A stretch of DNA of 64,000 bases from Rhyacophila brunnea (GCA_022495005.1 JAGYXB010001962.1:1345802-1409801); one strand, 5' to 3'; shown: positions 45,969-57,620, counted from the first letter of the stretch. Made by a program: numbers and translations. The notes: generated by a model from the letters alone, not told the origin.

Positions 45969-46273
45969 TGGGTCTATTCTATACTTATCGAACACTAAAT
46001 TGATAAATAGTATCAAACTTAGGGTAGGTTTGTATCAAAATATTAGCACTTATTGTAACAATTACACGAAGCCGGTTTTTATTATTGCAATAAGTGCGAT
46101 ATTTTAACAGCAGCAAGATAGGTGCTGTTAAAATATAGCACTTATTGCAACAATAAAACCGGCTTCGTGTAATTGTTACAATAAGTGCTAATATTTTGAT
46201 ACAAACCTACCCTAAGTTTGATAATATTTTTCACTTTATCACTTTAGCGGTCGATAAGCATAGAATAGACCCA
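45969..46273. mobile_element. Long-palindrome foldback element with 3-bp target duplication
   Basis: Ends TGGGTCTATTCTAT and ATAGAATAGACCCA, flanked by CTG on both sides (45966-45968, 46274-46276). The central ~200 bp form an almost perfect palindrome around GCAAGATAGG, with arms running through AAACCGGCTTCGTGTAATTG and out to the CCTACCCTAAG mirror. Related to 878-1143. Confidence 0.75.
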
Positions 46274-46660
46274 CTGCTTCATTTATCGTTTGTCAATTTA
46301 TGGCTTCGGCCGTATGTTGTAGCTTAACCACTGGAAAATTCCAATAGAAATGGCGTATTTCAAAAAAATACTACCTTACACTTAGGTCAATAATAATTAT
46401 TGTAAATAAAACATTATTCGTAGGATGTTTATCACATTTGAATGATCAAAAACATAGCTTATAATCAGTACCTTTAGAATTATTATCAAATGTGTTAATC
46501 GTGCCCATTTTTTAAATAATAAAATGCCTAATTCTTGTCAAATTTGGGATCACAAAGATTATAAAATATAAATTTTATTTTTATCGTAAATATTTCACTA
46601 TATAATGTTAACATTAATTTTACTTTATGCAGTCATCAAATGTTTAAAATAAATATAAAG

Positions 46661-47089
46661 GGGTTCAATGACAAAACAGAACATGACAAAACAGAACAGT
46701 GACAAAACAGAACAACGATAAATATAACTAGGACCTTTCAGGAAAAATATAAATTTAATATTGAAATTGTCCTCTATTATGTTGATTTTCAATATGCCAT
46801 AATGAATCAAATTATATACCTAATTTCTGCATTCCTAATCGCTGGAAAACCTCAAATAAACGGGACTTTGCCGGCAAGCTTAGGATATCTCATCTTAATC
46901 AATACAATATGTTCAAAATTATTGGGTGACTAGGTACAACGAAATAATGACCAAACCTAACCTAACCTTACCTAACCTAACCTAACCTAAATAGATTCCA
47001 CATAAATTAATGTTTCATTTTTCCCCTGGCGGTTCTGTTTTGTCACTGTTCTGTTTTGTCATGTTCTGTTTTGTCTTGTTCTGTTTCAG
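46661..47089. mobile_element. Foldback MITE with TGACAAAACAGAACA repeats in its arms and a CCTAA core
   Basis: Left ATGACAAAACAGAACATGAC with three repeats of the 15-mer; right the mirrored GTTCTGTTTTGTCA repeats. CCTAA units lie between them at 46955-46990. A relative is at 53424-53927. Confidence 0.7.
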
Positions 47090-47587
47090 GCTTCAAAATT
47101 ATATAAATAAATTATCCACAATGTTTAAGAAATGTCCAGGGTAATGCTTTGAAAATACCATAAAAGCTCCATTTTGACCTACGCTGAGCATGTAGGCCCT
47201 TAGTATTAAAGCCAAAAAATATTTGTAATAGTGGCATGTCGACGAAAAGTTTTTCTATTGTGATCATTTAAAATTTACCCCCAAAGAAAAATCATCCGAT
47301 TTTCCCCATTTTTTAGCTTTTCATCCCATTTATTTTCAAAATTCCATTTTAAATTATTTTTTTCCATCTCAAATATTATTTAGATTTATTTTATAATTTT
47401 TATAAGTTTAATCTTTTTACACCTGTTTCGCATTTCTATACTTTTTCTATACACAAGACCACTTTTCGGCCTCTACGGCAGCTATCTAGGGTAGGTGTGT
47501 ATTGAAAAATACCAAACAAATATACCTAAATAAATTGTAATTAAATTGCTGAACTTGGGTAGAAAATAATGCATCAGTAGCCTGATC

Positions 47588-47699
47588 CTGAGTACCTCCG
47601 CTACACGGAAGTACCTAAATTGGAACATGTATATGTCTGAGAGCAATTGAAGACACATATCCACATTTCAATCTACTTCCATGTAGCGGAGGTACTCAG
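47588..47699. repeat. Short perfect-ended hairpin
   Basis: CTGAGTACCTCCGCTACACG and its mirror CGGAGGTACTCAG enclose 112 bp, arms about 50 bp with few mismatches. A minimal MITE or hairpin RNA locus; no further evidence. Confidence 0.5.
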
Positions 47700-48042
47700 C
47701 ATTTACCCACTAACCATAATTTTTTTTTTAAATTGATTTTTTACCCAGTCTTTCAAAACGTTACCGACCACTGATGTAGATAGTGTTTGTTACTTTTTTT
47801 AAATTCAATTAAACCCTAAATCCAAGTCATCGTCAAAAAATATTCATTTATTTATCAAATATCTAAAATTATGCCATTAAACCATACACAATTTTAGATA
47901 TTTTATAAATAGAAGAATATTTTTTTATCGTCAATTTGTTTAGTCTAGTATTCACTTATTAACGTATATTTGTCTTACTAAGGTTTAAAATATAAATTAA
48001 TTATTTAAGAAATACATATTAGTAATAAAATAAAACAATATT

Positions 48043-48134
48043 TGTCGGAAGTTGGATTCGAACCCACGCCAACAGAACTTCAATTCAATTTTTATACAAT
48101 TACTGCAGCCTTAGACCGCTCGGCCACCGTTCTC
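48043..48134 (-). pseudogene. tRNA-Leu-like relic
   Basis: The minus strand has GTGGCCGAGCGGTCTAAGGC (leucine-type D arm, A-box), GTGGGTTCGAATCCCAC (T arm, B-box) and a 3' CTTCCGACA. The 5' acceptor strand does not pair with the 3' strand and no 7-base anticodon loop with U33 can be placed, even allowing an intron. Probably a decayed tRNA-Leu copy or tRNA-derived SINE. Confidence 0.5.
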
Positions 48135-48660
48135 GTCACGATGTTATGAAAAATTATAATAAAATGAGTATCACGGTAACATTTTGCGTTACACTTGAAT
48201 TCGGTGCACAGAATTTTATTTTAATGTCACGGTGAGCGGTAAAACATATACATTATACAAAAGCCTTTTCAGAATAATAAACAAGTTGACTACTTCTGCT
48301 ATTTTGCAAAGATTATATATAATCATTGAATAGTTTCATATTATCTAATCTTTCTTTAGCTCGAATTCCAAATCTGTTCAAGGTGACCTCCAAATATTTG
48401 ATCATTTAGAGAAGGGTGGCTGCACCAGTAGCGGCCTTAGGATTTTTTCTAGGTAGCGAATTGAACCCTATAAGGATCACAAATATTTATTGTGTCTCAG
48501 AAAATTATAATTATTTTTTTTAATTCGCAACAAACGCAAGCACAATATTTTCGGTTGCGGTTACGTTGCGAATATTTCGGCTTGGTCTACGGAGTCATTA
48601 AATCTAAATTGTAATACATATTATGTTTTTCGTCATTATAATATACATATTGTTATAACA

Positions 48661-49041
48661 ATGGCCCAGTATTAAATGGTAATAAGTCAAAAATTCGACA
48701 TTTCGCGATATTGGTATCAAAATATTCGTAAAAATGAGCTCTTGCCAGTTTTATAGAGAAACAATTCGGTAAAAAATAATTTGGATACCTTGAGAACCAA
48801 AAAACCTATATGAAATTTTACAAACTTTCAAATAAAACCAGTTTTGTACAGATACATTTCTAATTGTTTACATTTAAAACGGGCGATTGACCATACGTTT
48901 CAATTTTGAATATATTCATTCTGACATATTGTTTCCTTTTAAAACTTGTCAAATCTTGTTTATTGTGGAATATTCCAATATCAAAACATGATTATCTCAA
49001 AACTACGTTTTTTGAGTTGTTACTGTTCAATACTGGGCCAT
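48661..49041. mobile_element. MITE with ATGGCCCAGTATT ends
   Basis: ATGGCCCAGTATTAAA and TTCAATACTGGGCCAT mirror each other 381 bp apart. Non-coding, target duplication unclear. Confidence 0.55.
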
Positions 49042-49052
49042 CGAATAATATG

Positions 49053-49519
49053 CATGGCCCCCTCCCCACATCCTGAAGCGGGCCCTTAGGCCACGATGTT
49101 TGGCGAGCTCCCCAACCTATCGCTAAGGTTCAGGGTAGTGCAATGCTCTACAATAGTGTTCTCCAAATGGTATTTTGTGTTTTTAGTGATTTTTAAATAA
49201 ATCCAATTGAATTATCGGCATTCGGAATTATATTATGAAGCACTAGTCGCAACCCTTTTTTGTGATAGCCAAGTAACATGCGACCCTTCATTATATTAGA
49301 TAAATAGTCATTTTAGCTAGTCAGGAAACGTATTACAAAATAATTACAATAGTAAAATCCACTTGCGAAATAGCGCCGGAGGTGATTTTTTTTACCATTA
49401 GAGTAAATTTGTGGTATTTGCTTATCTCACTTAACTGGTCGACTCACCACGCCGGGCCCCTCTGAAACCCGGGCCCTCAGACAAGAGCCCTGTCAGCTCC
49501 CCCCCTTGTGGGGGAAATG
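49053..49519 (+). mobile_element. CATGGCCCC hAT MITE, complete copy
   Basis: CATGGCCCCCTCCCCACATC to TGTGGGGGAAATG; flanking octamers ATAATATG and ATAATACT agree at 6 of 8. Best uninterrupted reference for the family. Confidence 0.65.
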
Positions 49520-50089
49520 ATAATACTCGTATGTATTCACAAATTTAATAACACCCAGTCTCAGCTCAATAAAAAAACAATGTTATTTACAATACGACAA
49601 TAGGCTCTATGTTACGAGAGCTTACCCGGATGAAAACTATCAATCTCCACTTTTTGACCATAGACAACTACGGCAAAATATATAAATCATTTGCAATGCA
49701 TAAATTCAATCATTTTAAATTATTAAAATTCGTCATTTTCGTAAATCAGCATAGCATAAAACAGTTTGCCAATGCATTTCATAAAATTTAGATAGGTATT
49801 TATTATGTAACCTTTGATACGAAGACACTCGTGCTAAAGGCTATACCTCAGCTGAGCCATGGTCTAAATGTCTAAAAAGATCGTGACTATGCGATGCGCG
49901 GATTGTGCAAATGACGCGAGCCGAACGAAATGTAATTTGTTATAAAAATTCAAAATGCGTCCTTTTAATGTTATGTTTATTATTATATTCGTAATATTAA
50001 TAGTTATGACTCTATTATCTATTTTATCGGATGTGCGATATGTCCCAGCCACGTGAAGTGTCTCTCTGTGATTACTTCAATCACCGAAG

Positions 50090-50530
50090 CCAGCCATGCC
50101 CGCTCACGAACTCGAGTGTTTGTAACACGGTCGACCAATTTACCCCTAAGATTCGACGGAGACATCGATTCTCAAAGCTCAAAATCCGAGACGTTTGAAG
50201 CTTAGTCAGATGCGGCTATACAAAATCACAGTAGCACGTATGTGTTGAACATCTGGTCCTCTGTAGTCTTCTCAGACCCCGCCATACCCATGCGGATTCC
50301 AAGCTCACTAGAAATACCACCATCGTTGGAAACTGTAGCACCTAAGTATCTGAACCTCGTTACCAGCTCAACGGGGAGACCGGAAACCCGCAGATGAGTG
50401 TCAATGTCAGTCAATGCATGCAGCATTGCACATGGATTTGGTCTTCGCCGCATTCAGATGAAGACCTACACGGTTCGAGTTCGCGGCGACCCTGTTCATG
50501 GTTAACTCCATTTTCAATAGTTTTTGCTAG
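50090..50530 (-). pseudogene. Non-LTR RT fragment (RT core to thumb)
   Basis: The minus strand gives NRVAANSNRVGLHLNAAKTK, then LVTRFRYLGATVSNDGGISS and ELGIRMGMAGS, the strand after the catalytic centre of endonuclease-RT proteins. Two or more frame changes. The SINE at 50543 is inserted at its 5' edge. Confidence 0.65.
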
Positions 50531-50542
50531 GTGGTTTCATAG

Positions 50543-50727
50543 CTGCACTCATGGTGCAGTGCGTAAGGCGCTGGCCTTCCACTCGAGAGTTCTGGGTTCG
50601 ATTCCCGATGAGGACACAATATTTATGTATTTTTCTCAAAGCCTGGGTGTTTGTGATTGTTAAAAATTACTAACAACCACCTTGTACGAAAAAGCAAGGA
50701 CATGGTTATTAATAATTTTTAAAAAAA
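50543..50727 (+). mobile_element. tRNA-derived SINE, complete, with 12-bp target duplication
   Basis: GTGGTTTCATAG occurs exactly at 50531-50542 and 50728-50739. The head has A-box-like GGTGCAGTGCGTAAGGC and B-box GGTTCGATTCC about 35 bp apart. The body contains AGCCTGGGTGTTTGTG and ends in a short A run. It is a textbook retroposed SINE, probably young given the exact duplication. Confidence 0.85.
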
Positions 50728-51599
50728 GTGGTTTCATAGGCCCTAGCCGAACTCAAATTAGCAATAGATGTGGATGAACGATTTTCAATAAGGAATCTTT
50801 CTCAGCCTGCACAATTTTCATTTGACTAGCATCAAGAATAGTAGTTTGCGTACCAATGTCTTTAAGAAACCTCGATAGTAAATGCGAGGTATCCATAAAG
50901 GCATCTAGAAAAAAACACATTTAAGGTTGTTGGAGGCATAAAAAGACACTAGTAAAAACGCCACAAGCCAGATGCCTATCGAAAAATGCTAGATCTGGTA
51001 AGAAAAACGCTAAATTGGCAACGCTGATTCTGTGTAACATTGAATACCTATTTAAATAGTGAAAAGTTATTTATTTATTTATTCTTCGCATACAACATGT
51101 GAAGGAAGGAAAAGATTCCTTTTAAATATTATATTATATAAAAAGATAATGAATGTATTTATGTAGCTTGGCAATATTCGTGTTGGTATTCCATATGTTT
51201 AATTTATCGAAAAGTATCCTGTTTACGAAAAAGCAATGCATATTAGATTAAATTTTATAGAAATAAAAAAATGGAATTTATGGTTTTATTTTATTTTTTA
51301 TCGTGGGGCCTCAAAATCAGACAGTGCATCGGCTTTATACCACTCTTAACGTGCCACTGACACATAGTTATCAAAATTTTACTTTTATCTAAACAACTTA
51401 AATGACTTCTTGATCACACTGCATCGAAGGTACAATTTTTTTCTGTTTAACAGTTTTAGACCTTTACCTACTAAAATAATTATCAAATCAGATTCGTCCC
51501 GTCCCTTCAGCAATGCAGCCATGTGATTACCAGCCAATATCGTGAGTAATAACAATATTGTTACCTACAAATTTTTTAAATACTTTATAACAGTAACTA

Positions 51600-53262
51600 C
51601 CAAACTGTGTGCCGTTAAAAGTCTCAGGGTGTGACGCGAAGGAAGAGATTAGTGGGAAACTTGTGTTAGAGTTTCCTTTCATGCAGGGTCGTCAAGAAGG
51701 CTTCGTGGCTCATGTATTACAAAAAAAAATCACAAGTGAAGATTGTACACTGCATGATTCACCGCGAAGCTTTGGTGTCAAAGTCACTGCCTGGTCAGCT
51801 CCTGAAGACGGTGGGCAACGTTATTAAAGTGGTGAATTACATACGATCAAATTCCCTCCGTTGCAAACTTTTTGCATCACTGTGTGAAAATATGGCGAAG
51901 ATGTAAACTTCTAATATATAAAACAATTATAAGGCCAGTGATTATTTATGGCTGTGAGACTTGGTGCTTAACTCAAAACGAGGAAAACAAATTAGCTGTC
52001 TTCGAACGCAAAATACTCACGTTGGAAAATGGGAACTACAGAATAAAAATTAACCACGAGTTGGAAGAGCTGATGCAACAGCAAACAATCATAAGATATT
52101 GTTAGTCCCAAAGACTACGATGGGCGGGACATGTGGAGAGAATGCTTGAAGTTAGAGCGCCAAGGATCATGACGAAGTGGCTACCCCGACGGAAGAGACC
52201 CAGAAGCCGACTAAGAAGGAGATGGGCTAACGCCGTAGACGTGGACTGGCTTTATATAGGAAGACCCGGTAACTGGAGAAGTGTGGCAAAAGACCAGAGT
52301 GAGTGGAGAGTGGTTGTGGAGGAGGCCAAATCCCACCCCGGGATGTAGCGCCGTGGAAGAAGAAGAAGAGTGTGAAAATATGGATTCTGATTTTGTGTAG
52401 TATTTGCTGTTTCATACTTGAGTACGTTGGCTCTCGTGATCTTTTTCAGAAATTAAACATTTTAAATTTAAGCCTGCAAGGAGCGAACGAAAATATCATT
52501 ACAATTACAGAAAAATTAAAATTGTTCACTGAGATAATAGACCTGTGAACCAGAAAAGTTAAAAACTCACAGCTTGATTGCTTTCCAGGTACAGACGCTT
52601 CCTCAAACAAATTAAAAATGTTGCCAGAAGTGCAGAGGACATTAAAACTCATTTCTGCATTATTTTCCAAATATTTTCCATTACTTGATTAATAAAGGAA
52701 TGTACCAGTGGGTCATCAATCCATTCGCAACATTCTACGGTATACACCTGACACTAACAAAGGAGGAAATTTTAATAAATGTAAGAAACGACCCTCTGCA
52801 CAAAGCCTCATTTTCTAAGCTAGAGTCAGCATTTTGGATATCGGTTTGGAGTCAATATCCTCGATTGGCCACAACAGCAATTAAATCTCTGTTGCCATTT
52901 GGATCGTCGTATCTTTGCGAATTTTCCAGCGCTCGTGGGAATGAATTCAAAAAAAAGGGGGCGGTTACAGATGGTAGATGAGAAGTTCTGTGTTTGTTTA
53001 TCTAATTTAGAGCCGCGTTTTGACAGATTTTTTTTCTAAAACTCAATTGCATTTTTCTCATTAATAAAATTATTACCACATAATGAACATATGTATACAT
53101 GTGATAAAATACTAAAACATTAAAAAATGTTACCCACACTATGATTTCCTTTATTAATATTAATAAGGTACATTTCCTTTTTTAACTCATTTTATTTGGT
53201 GTGCGGCGAAACAAATCCCATTCATCAGTGTGCCGTGAAGTAAAAAAGTTTGGCAGACACTG
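51600..53262 (+). pseudogene. hAT transposase, split by a retroelement
   Basis: 51609-51895 encodes, in two frames, GFVAHVLQKKITSE and HCMIHREALVSKSLPGQLLK then IKVVNYIRSNSLRCKLFASL. After the insertion, 52438-52980 gives LFQKLNILNLSLQGANENI, WVINPFATFYG, FWISVWSQYPRLATTAIKSL and LPFGSSYLCEFSSARGNEFK. These are consecutive blocks of the GTF2IRD2/ZBED-like hAT transposase. The 3' terminus reads ...TTTGGCAGACACTG at 53262; the 5' terminus was not found. Multiple stops and frame changes. Confidence 0.75.
51896..52369 (+). pseudogene. 5'-truncated non-LTR RT fragment with 14-bp target duplication
   Basis: GTGTGAAAATATGG is exact at 51882-51895 and 52370-52383. The insert encodes KLLIYKTIIRPVIIYGCETW, KLAVFERKIL, QRLRWAGHVERM, RPRSRLRRRWANAVDVDW and EWRVVVEEAKSHPG, the usual tail of insect endonuclease-RT ORFs, ending in (GAA)n. 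One or two stops. Confidence 0.85.
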
Positions 53263-53423
53263 ATTTAAAATGATACCAACACATAAACTATCACTAATTA
53301 GCTCGGTATATACATATTATTAATTAAAATGAAACAAGGTTTGTAAATAATCATAAAATTATTTTTAATGTTACAGCGTCGACTCACAAAGGAAATACAG
53401 AGTCAATACACAATTTACACAAC

Positions 53424-53927
53424 AACTGTGACAGAGACACTTGTTCCATGACAAAACAGAGCATGATAAAACAGAACATGACAAAACAGAACGGTGACAA
53501 AATAGAACATGACAAAAAGAAACAGCCAGGAGAAAATAAAACATTCATTTTTGTCGAATCTATTTATTAATTAAATACTTACAAAACTTAAGCTTATAAA
53601 CAAAATATATGTAAATATTTAAGATATTTCCAGATATTTTTTTACAAAACCGTTATTTTTAAAATAATGCATTTTTTTTAAATAAACAATTGATTATTTC
53701 ACTTAGAAATTTAAAATTTTTAAAATATTAAATATTTATATATATTTTGTTTATAAGCTTAAGTTTTGTAAGTATTTAATTAATAAATAGATTCGACAAA
53801 AATGAATGTTTTATTTTTCCCCTGGCTGTTTCTTTTTGTCATGTTCTATTTTGTCACCGTTCTGTTTTGTCATGTTCTGTTTTATCATGCTCTGTTTTGT
53901 CATGGAACAAGTGTCTCTGTCACAGTT
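53424..53927. mobile_element. Large foldback element, ~200-bp near-perfect arms
   Basis: Left AACTGTGACAGAGACACTTG and right mirror CACAGTT. Each arm contains five variants of the TGACAAAACAGAACA unit, then CAGCCAGG-GAAAA, TTTTTGTCGAATC and ACTTAAGCTTATAAAC. A 100-bp AT-rich loop separates them. No ORF of its own. Relative of 46661-47089. Confidence 0.8.
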
Positions 53928-54040
53928 CAGTTTCACCCAAAAGTCCACATTTTGTGTCTCCAAAGGATGAAGACATTCGGCCTTTAACCCACCCATGCTT
54001 TTAACCCCCAAAAGACAAGCCCCACCCTTCGTTACGCTCT

Positions 54041-54133
54041 TTAGCGATGAGACCCCTTACGACGTTGATCGCAAATAGACATGGACCGGTGCTGGAAACC
54101 ACCCTGCGTAGCACAGAATGATGAAGAGTTCCT
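54041..54133 (-). CDS. Candidate type-C exon of the cysteine-rich family, module 1
   Basis: Minus-strand acceptor ttttttttgtag followed in phase 0 by RNSSSFCATQGGFQHRS, MSICDQRRKGSHR and TAA. It matches KNSAEFCSTNGGLEHRS at 30827-30692, with conservative replacements, and the upstream intron is also similar (TAAGCGATTAATGCATGTAG). It lies 3.5 kb downstream of the A exon at 57621. A donor-like CGTC|gtaagg before the stop means it may be internal rather than terminal. The large foldback element starts 114 bp beyond. Confidence 0.4.
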   Translation of the reverse strand, partial: RNSSSFCATQGGFQHRSMSICDQRRKGSHR

Positions 54134-54235
54134 CTACAAAAAAAAAAAAATAAGCGATTAATGCATGTAGAAGCCAGCGGGATGGACCGTGTGAGGCTGG
54201 CACTCAGCGAGTTTACTTTTAAACCTAAAAAATAT

Positions 54236-54650
54236 CAAGCATTATAATATAATACTAATTCAATATTGCAGCACTCTAAACGAATTTGAGCGCACCGGAG
54301 CACAGCTTCACTGCAGCACCGAAAGACGGTCAAGGAACTATCAGGCATCTTGAAGGAAACACGTACCAGTCTCTCCGAGACCAGTTTCCATTTCAAGAGA
54401 CAGCGGGCCGCTCTCTTTGACATCAGTACTGCCACTCCCTGGCGATGATATTGCTCATGAACTGAGTAAAAAATAGAGTAACCCTCAATCAACATTCTCC
54501 CTGCTCTTTTCCAGTGCACTTCGTTTATCCCAAGGATGTCCATGCCGTATGTGTGCATGATACGTGCAGCGTGCAGGTCTTTTCCGGGAGTACGCAGGGT
54601 GCAAAAATTATATGTACCATGCTCGAGTTGTTATAGAGGATTACTCTACC
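54236..54650 (-). pseudogene. RTE-like endonuclease domain fragment
   Basis: The minus strand encodes CTLRTPGKDLHAAR, MHTYGMDILGINEVHWKRAG, RMLIEGYSIFYSVHEQYHRQ, GVAVLMSKRAARCLL and WKLVSERLVRVSFKM. The D-(I/L)-LG-(I/L)-xE-VxW string and GVAxxMSK are the catalytic Glu region and following strand of the apurinic-type endonuclease of RTE/I-like elements. A GC-rich minus-strand stretch at 55080-55270 may be the 5' part of the same copy. RT domain absent here. Confidence 0.75.
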
Positions 54651-55279
54651 GATTTCGTTGTCCATATCCATGCTGGGTCGTCGGTTTTAAGAGCCGGTTG
54701 TCGTCCAAGACTACTGTGATGGTGTTATATTAATCGATTGTTTTTAACCGGTTCTATGCCTTCAGCAAATTTTATAGCTCTATGAGGCCGTGTTCGACAG
54801 GCAGCACATACAAATTTCGCAAGCATAGATTAAATATTTCGCAAGTTATCTCGTCTAACTTTAAACTCAAATTACTAGCCACTGTCGATTGATTTGCATA
54901 ATCTAATAAAATAAACACACATTGACATCTATTTGAGTAATTATGAAATAATAAGCCACAAATTATCGGTATTACAGCGATTGTAATAAGAGCTTCGCTC
55001 TACATTCAACGTTTGTCGCTAAAAATCTGCGGCCTTTCAGATAGGTACTGCCATAGTAACATCGTGAGGCATAGAAAAGGTTAAGGAGGGTAGGTGATTA
55101 GCCCAGCGCTTCCGAGACCTGAGCCACGAGGGCCCTGGAGCTCGGCTCGGTCAGTTTTCCTTTAGCCAGGAGGCCAGTTTTATGGTGCCGGTCACTCGCC
55201 CGTCGCCCCTTGCTGTTAGCTACAGCTTACACTATATTGCCCGAAGATCACCGCGGGGAGGCCAGCAGACGGGACTTTC

Positions 55280-56300
55280 TGTCAGTTTGGAATTTCCCAA
55301 CATTTGCTATGAACACATCTACTGACGACAATCTGTCCACTTGGGGCCGACCAGCCGTTGATCATTATAAGCATATAGAGTTCCAATAAATCTCAATTAA
55401 TTCTGTCATTAAGTTGTTTACGTGTCAGTTTAACTGACAACTCTAAAAACTGATGGATAACCGATCGGGCCAAGTCTCAATTTCAGTTTCAGTCGGTCGC
55501 AGTTTATGGGTTCACACGTCATCTATATATTCAAAAGTAATGAGAAAAATAAAATAAAAAAGTAAGATGTATCGTGGAGTTCCATATACCAAAAATACGT
55601 GTCAAATTCGGTACATTTCTATCGGGTGGTAATAATGAATGACATAAGATTTATTATCAAAATTACGATAAAAATATACGTAAATCTATTACCTAGGGAA
55701 ACGTTAAACGTAAATTGGAATTTATTATATCCTTATATCTTTTTTTTCAAATTTAAAAAACATCGACTTAGAGGTTAGAAAGCATGCAATTAAAATCGAA
55801 AAATCTCGGTTAAGACGCAATTTATCGCGAAAAACGCTTAGCTTTTCTATTAAAAATATTATTTATTAATTTTTACGGCAGTTATTTAAATTTAATCTTG
55901 TATTTTTGTACATTAATGAATCGATAGAAATCGAAACCATAATAATTGCTCAAATTGGCAACATGTTGACAACACTTAGCCGACGCTTGGCCGTATGGTG
56001 CTGCCGTCGTGGAATTATTTGGAAACAAAATATCTCCATACAAAATACACACACATACCATACATGACGTTGAAAATGAAACTCACACATAGCAAGACAA
56101 AATAACATTTTTCTCTGAACATTGGCAAAAATCAGTTAGTGGATAAAACTTCTAGGCGAAATTGCCATATGAATAAAAATAACTTAACAAATTAAAATTA
56201 CAATATTTACTTAATATACGTATTTCGTATCAGTATTAAGTTCCTTCAATATTCGATAACCTGTCATCGTACAGCAGTATAATATACTATTTATTATGTA
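55280..56300. other. Gene-free stretch
   Basis: No ORF, inverted ends or repeats that I could support. Confidence 0.4.
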
Positions 56301-56308
56301 GGTAGGTA

Positions 56309-56527
56309 GTGGTTATTCTGTTAGATAGTGAAATACCTACCTACTCAGTGCAAACTACAAGTGTTAAAAAATCCAAGTCCTGCGTCAATGACATTGAACT
56401 ACTTGACAAGGTGTTTGTTGACAAATTTAAAAGCGGGCGATTCAGCTACTGCGATTGTGATGATGACACACAAAACTTTCCATTCGCTGAGAAGCCACAA
56501 GCCAGCGACTATTTTGACAGAAAGTAG
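56309..56527 (+). CDS. Orphan ORF, unknown
   Basis: Seventy-two codons, with SCVNDIELLDKVFVDKFKSG, RFSYCDCDDDTQNFPFAEK and PQASDYFDRK. Hydrophilic, acidic centre, no domain recognised, no repeat copy in the window. Could be an exon fragment or chance. Confidence 0.25.
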   Translation: MVILLDSEIPTYSVQTTSVKKSKSCVNDIELLDKVFVDKFKSGRFSYCDCDDDTQNFPFAEKPQASDYFDRK

Positions 56528-57620
56528 TTGCAGATCATAGACAATAGATAATATATACAAGCTAGCGAGTTGAAATCATATTATTGTATTGTTGTTTACT
56601 TTTATCGGGCTTTAACGCTATGAAATGGAATGTAAATGAAAGTAAAATGCTTGCCGAATAATATTTTCCATTTTAAAACGTCAAAACGGTAAATGTCAAA
56701 ATGAGTTGTTGGTTTTTTTACCGGGACGTAGCTACCATCGCTCTACTGCGCTCTACCGGCTGTCAACTTTTCTCGGTAGATTGTTTATAATCTGCCTGTT
56801 AGCTTGTTCGATGATGACACTGGGCGAGTATTCGAGCAGATTGTAAATTCGCTATAAAGTAACTAGTGGAACTTTTTTTATATTATAATAAGTGAAGGTA
56901 ATTCCATAAACAACGTTTTTTGTGTAATTGAATTTGATCAAATTATATACCTACAATATTATATTATATACCTACTATTATGTAGTGGTTATTTTGGTTT
57001 CTTTGGCAATTCTTCTAAAATATATTCCTACAATTGCCAGACTTGTGATAATAAAAAGTATTTGTAATCTACGTATGTGTTTCAATATTATTTCCTTTGG
57101 CCCTATATTGGCCTTTTGTATTCTAAATTTCTATTCAAAATGAAAAAAGAAGTTGGCAAGTATAAATTGATTTCAAACTTTTCTTTTAAAAATGTTAATA
57201 CGATATAATAAAATATTGTACTTATTTAAAAAAAAAAATAATTATTTGAATAGGTATATATATAATAATATTATAGTAGAATATATTGTATTCTTATAAA
57301 ATGTAAATGAATTTTTGTCTATCGATTTTTTTCATCTGGCAATTTAATCATACTTGCAACTTATTATGGTAACTTACTGCCATCTGGTAGGAATTGACCA
57401 AAGTTCTTAGTAACAGATTTTTAGAAATACATGGTAGATGCCTTTAAATATAAATAGATGGCGTAAAAGTCATATTATATGTATTATTTAGGCCAAAGAC
57501 ATCGCCTTAACTAACAGCTCTAATGAAACTGAGACTGAACAAACTAAACTGATTGTTTGAAAGGACATTTAGAGCTACGCTTGTGGTCTTCACTTACTTA
57601 CAAAAATAAAAGTAGCCTAC

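Larger units (their letters stand above)
45920..47205 (+). repeat. 0.65-kb dispersed repeat, copy 5, with two foldback insertions
   Basis: Begins ACGTGTTCAAACACGTGCGT and ends ATTTTGACCTACGCTGAGCA. It is interrupted at 45969-46273 and 46661-47089; comparison with copy 3 shows the uninterrupted order. Confidence 0.7.

Noticed and set aside
53811..54011. Minus-strand ORF reading through repeats as MTKQNMTKQ
   Set aside because: It is the foldback arm translated; the periodic peptide is a by-product of the 15-mer repeat.
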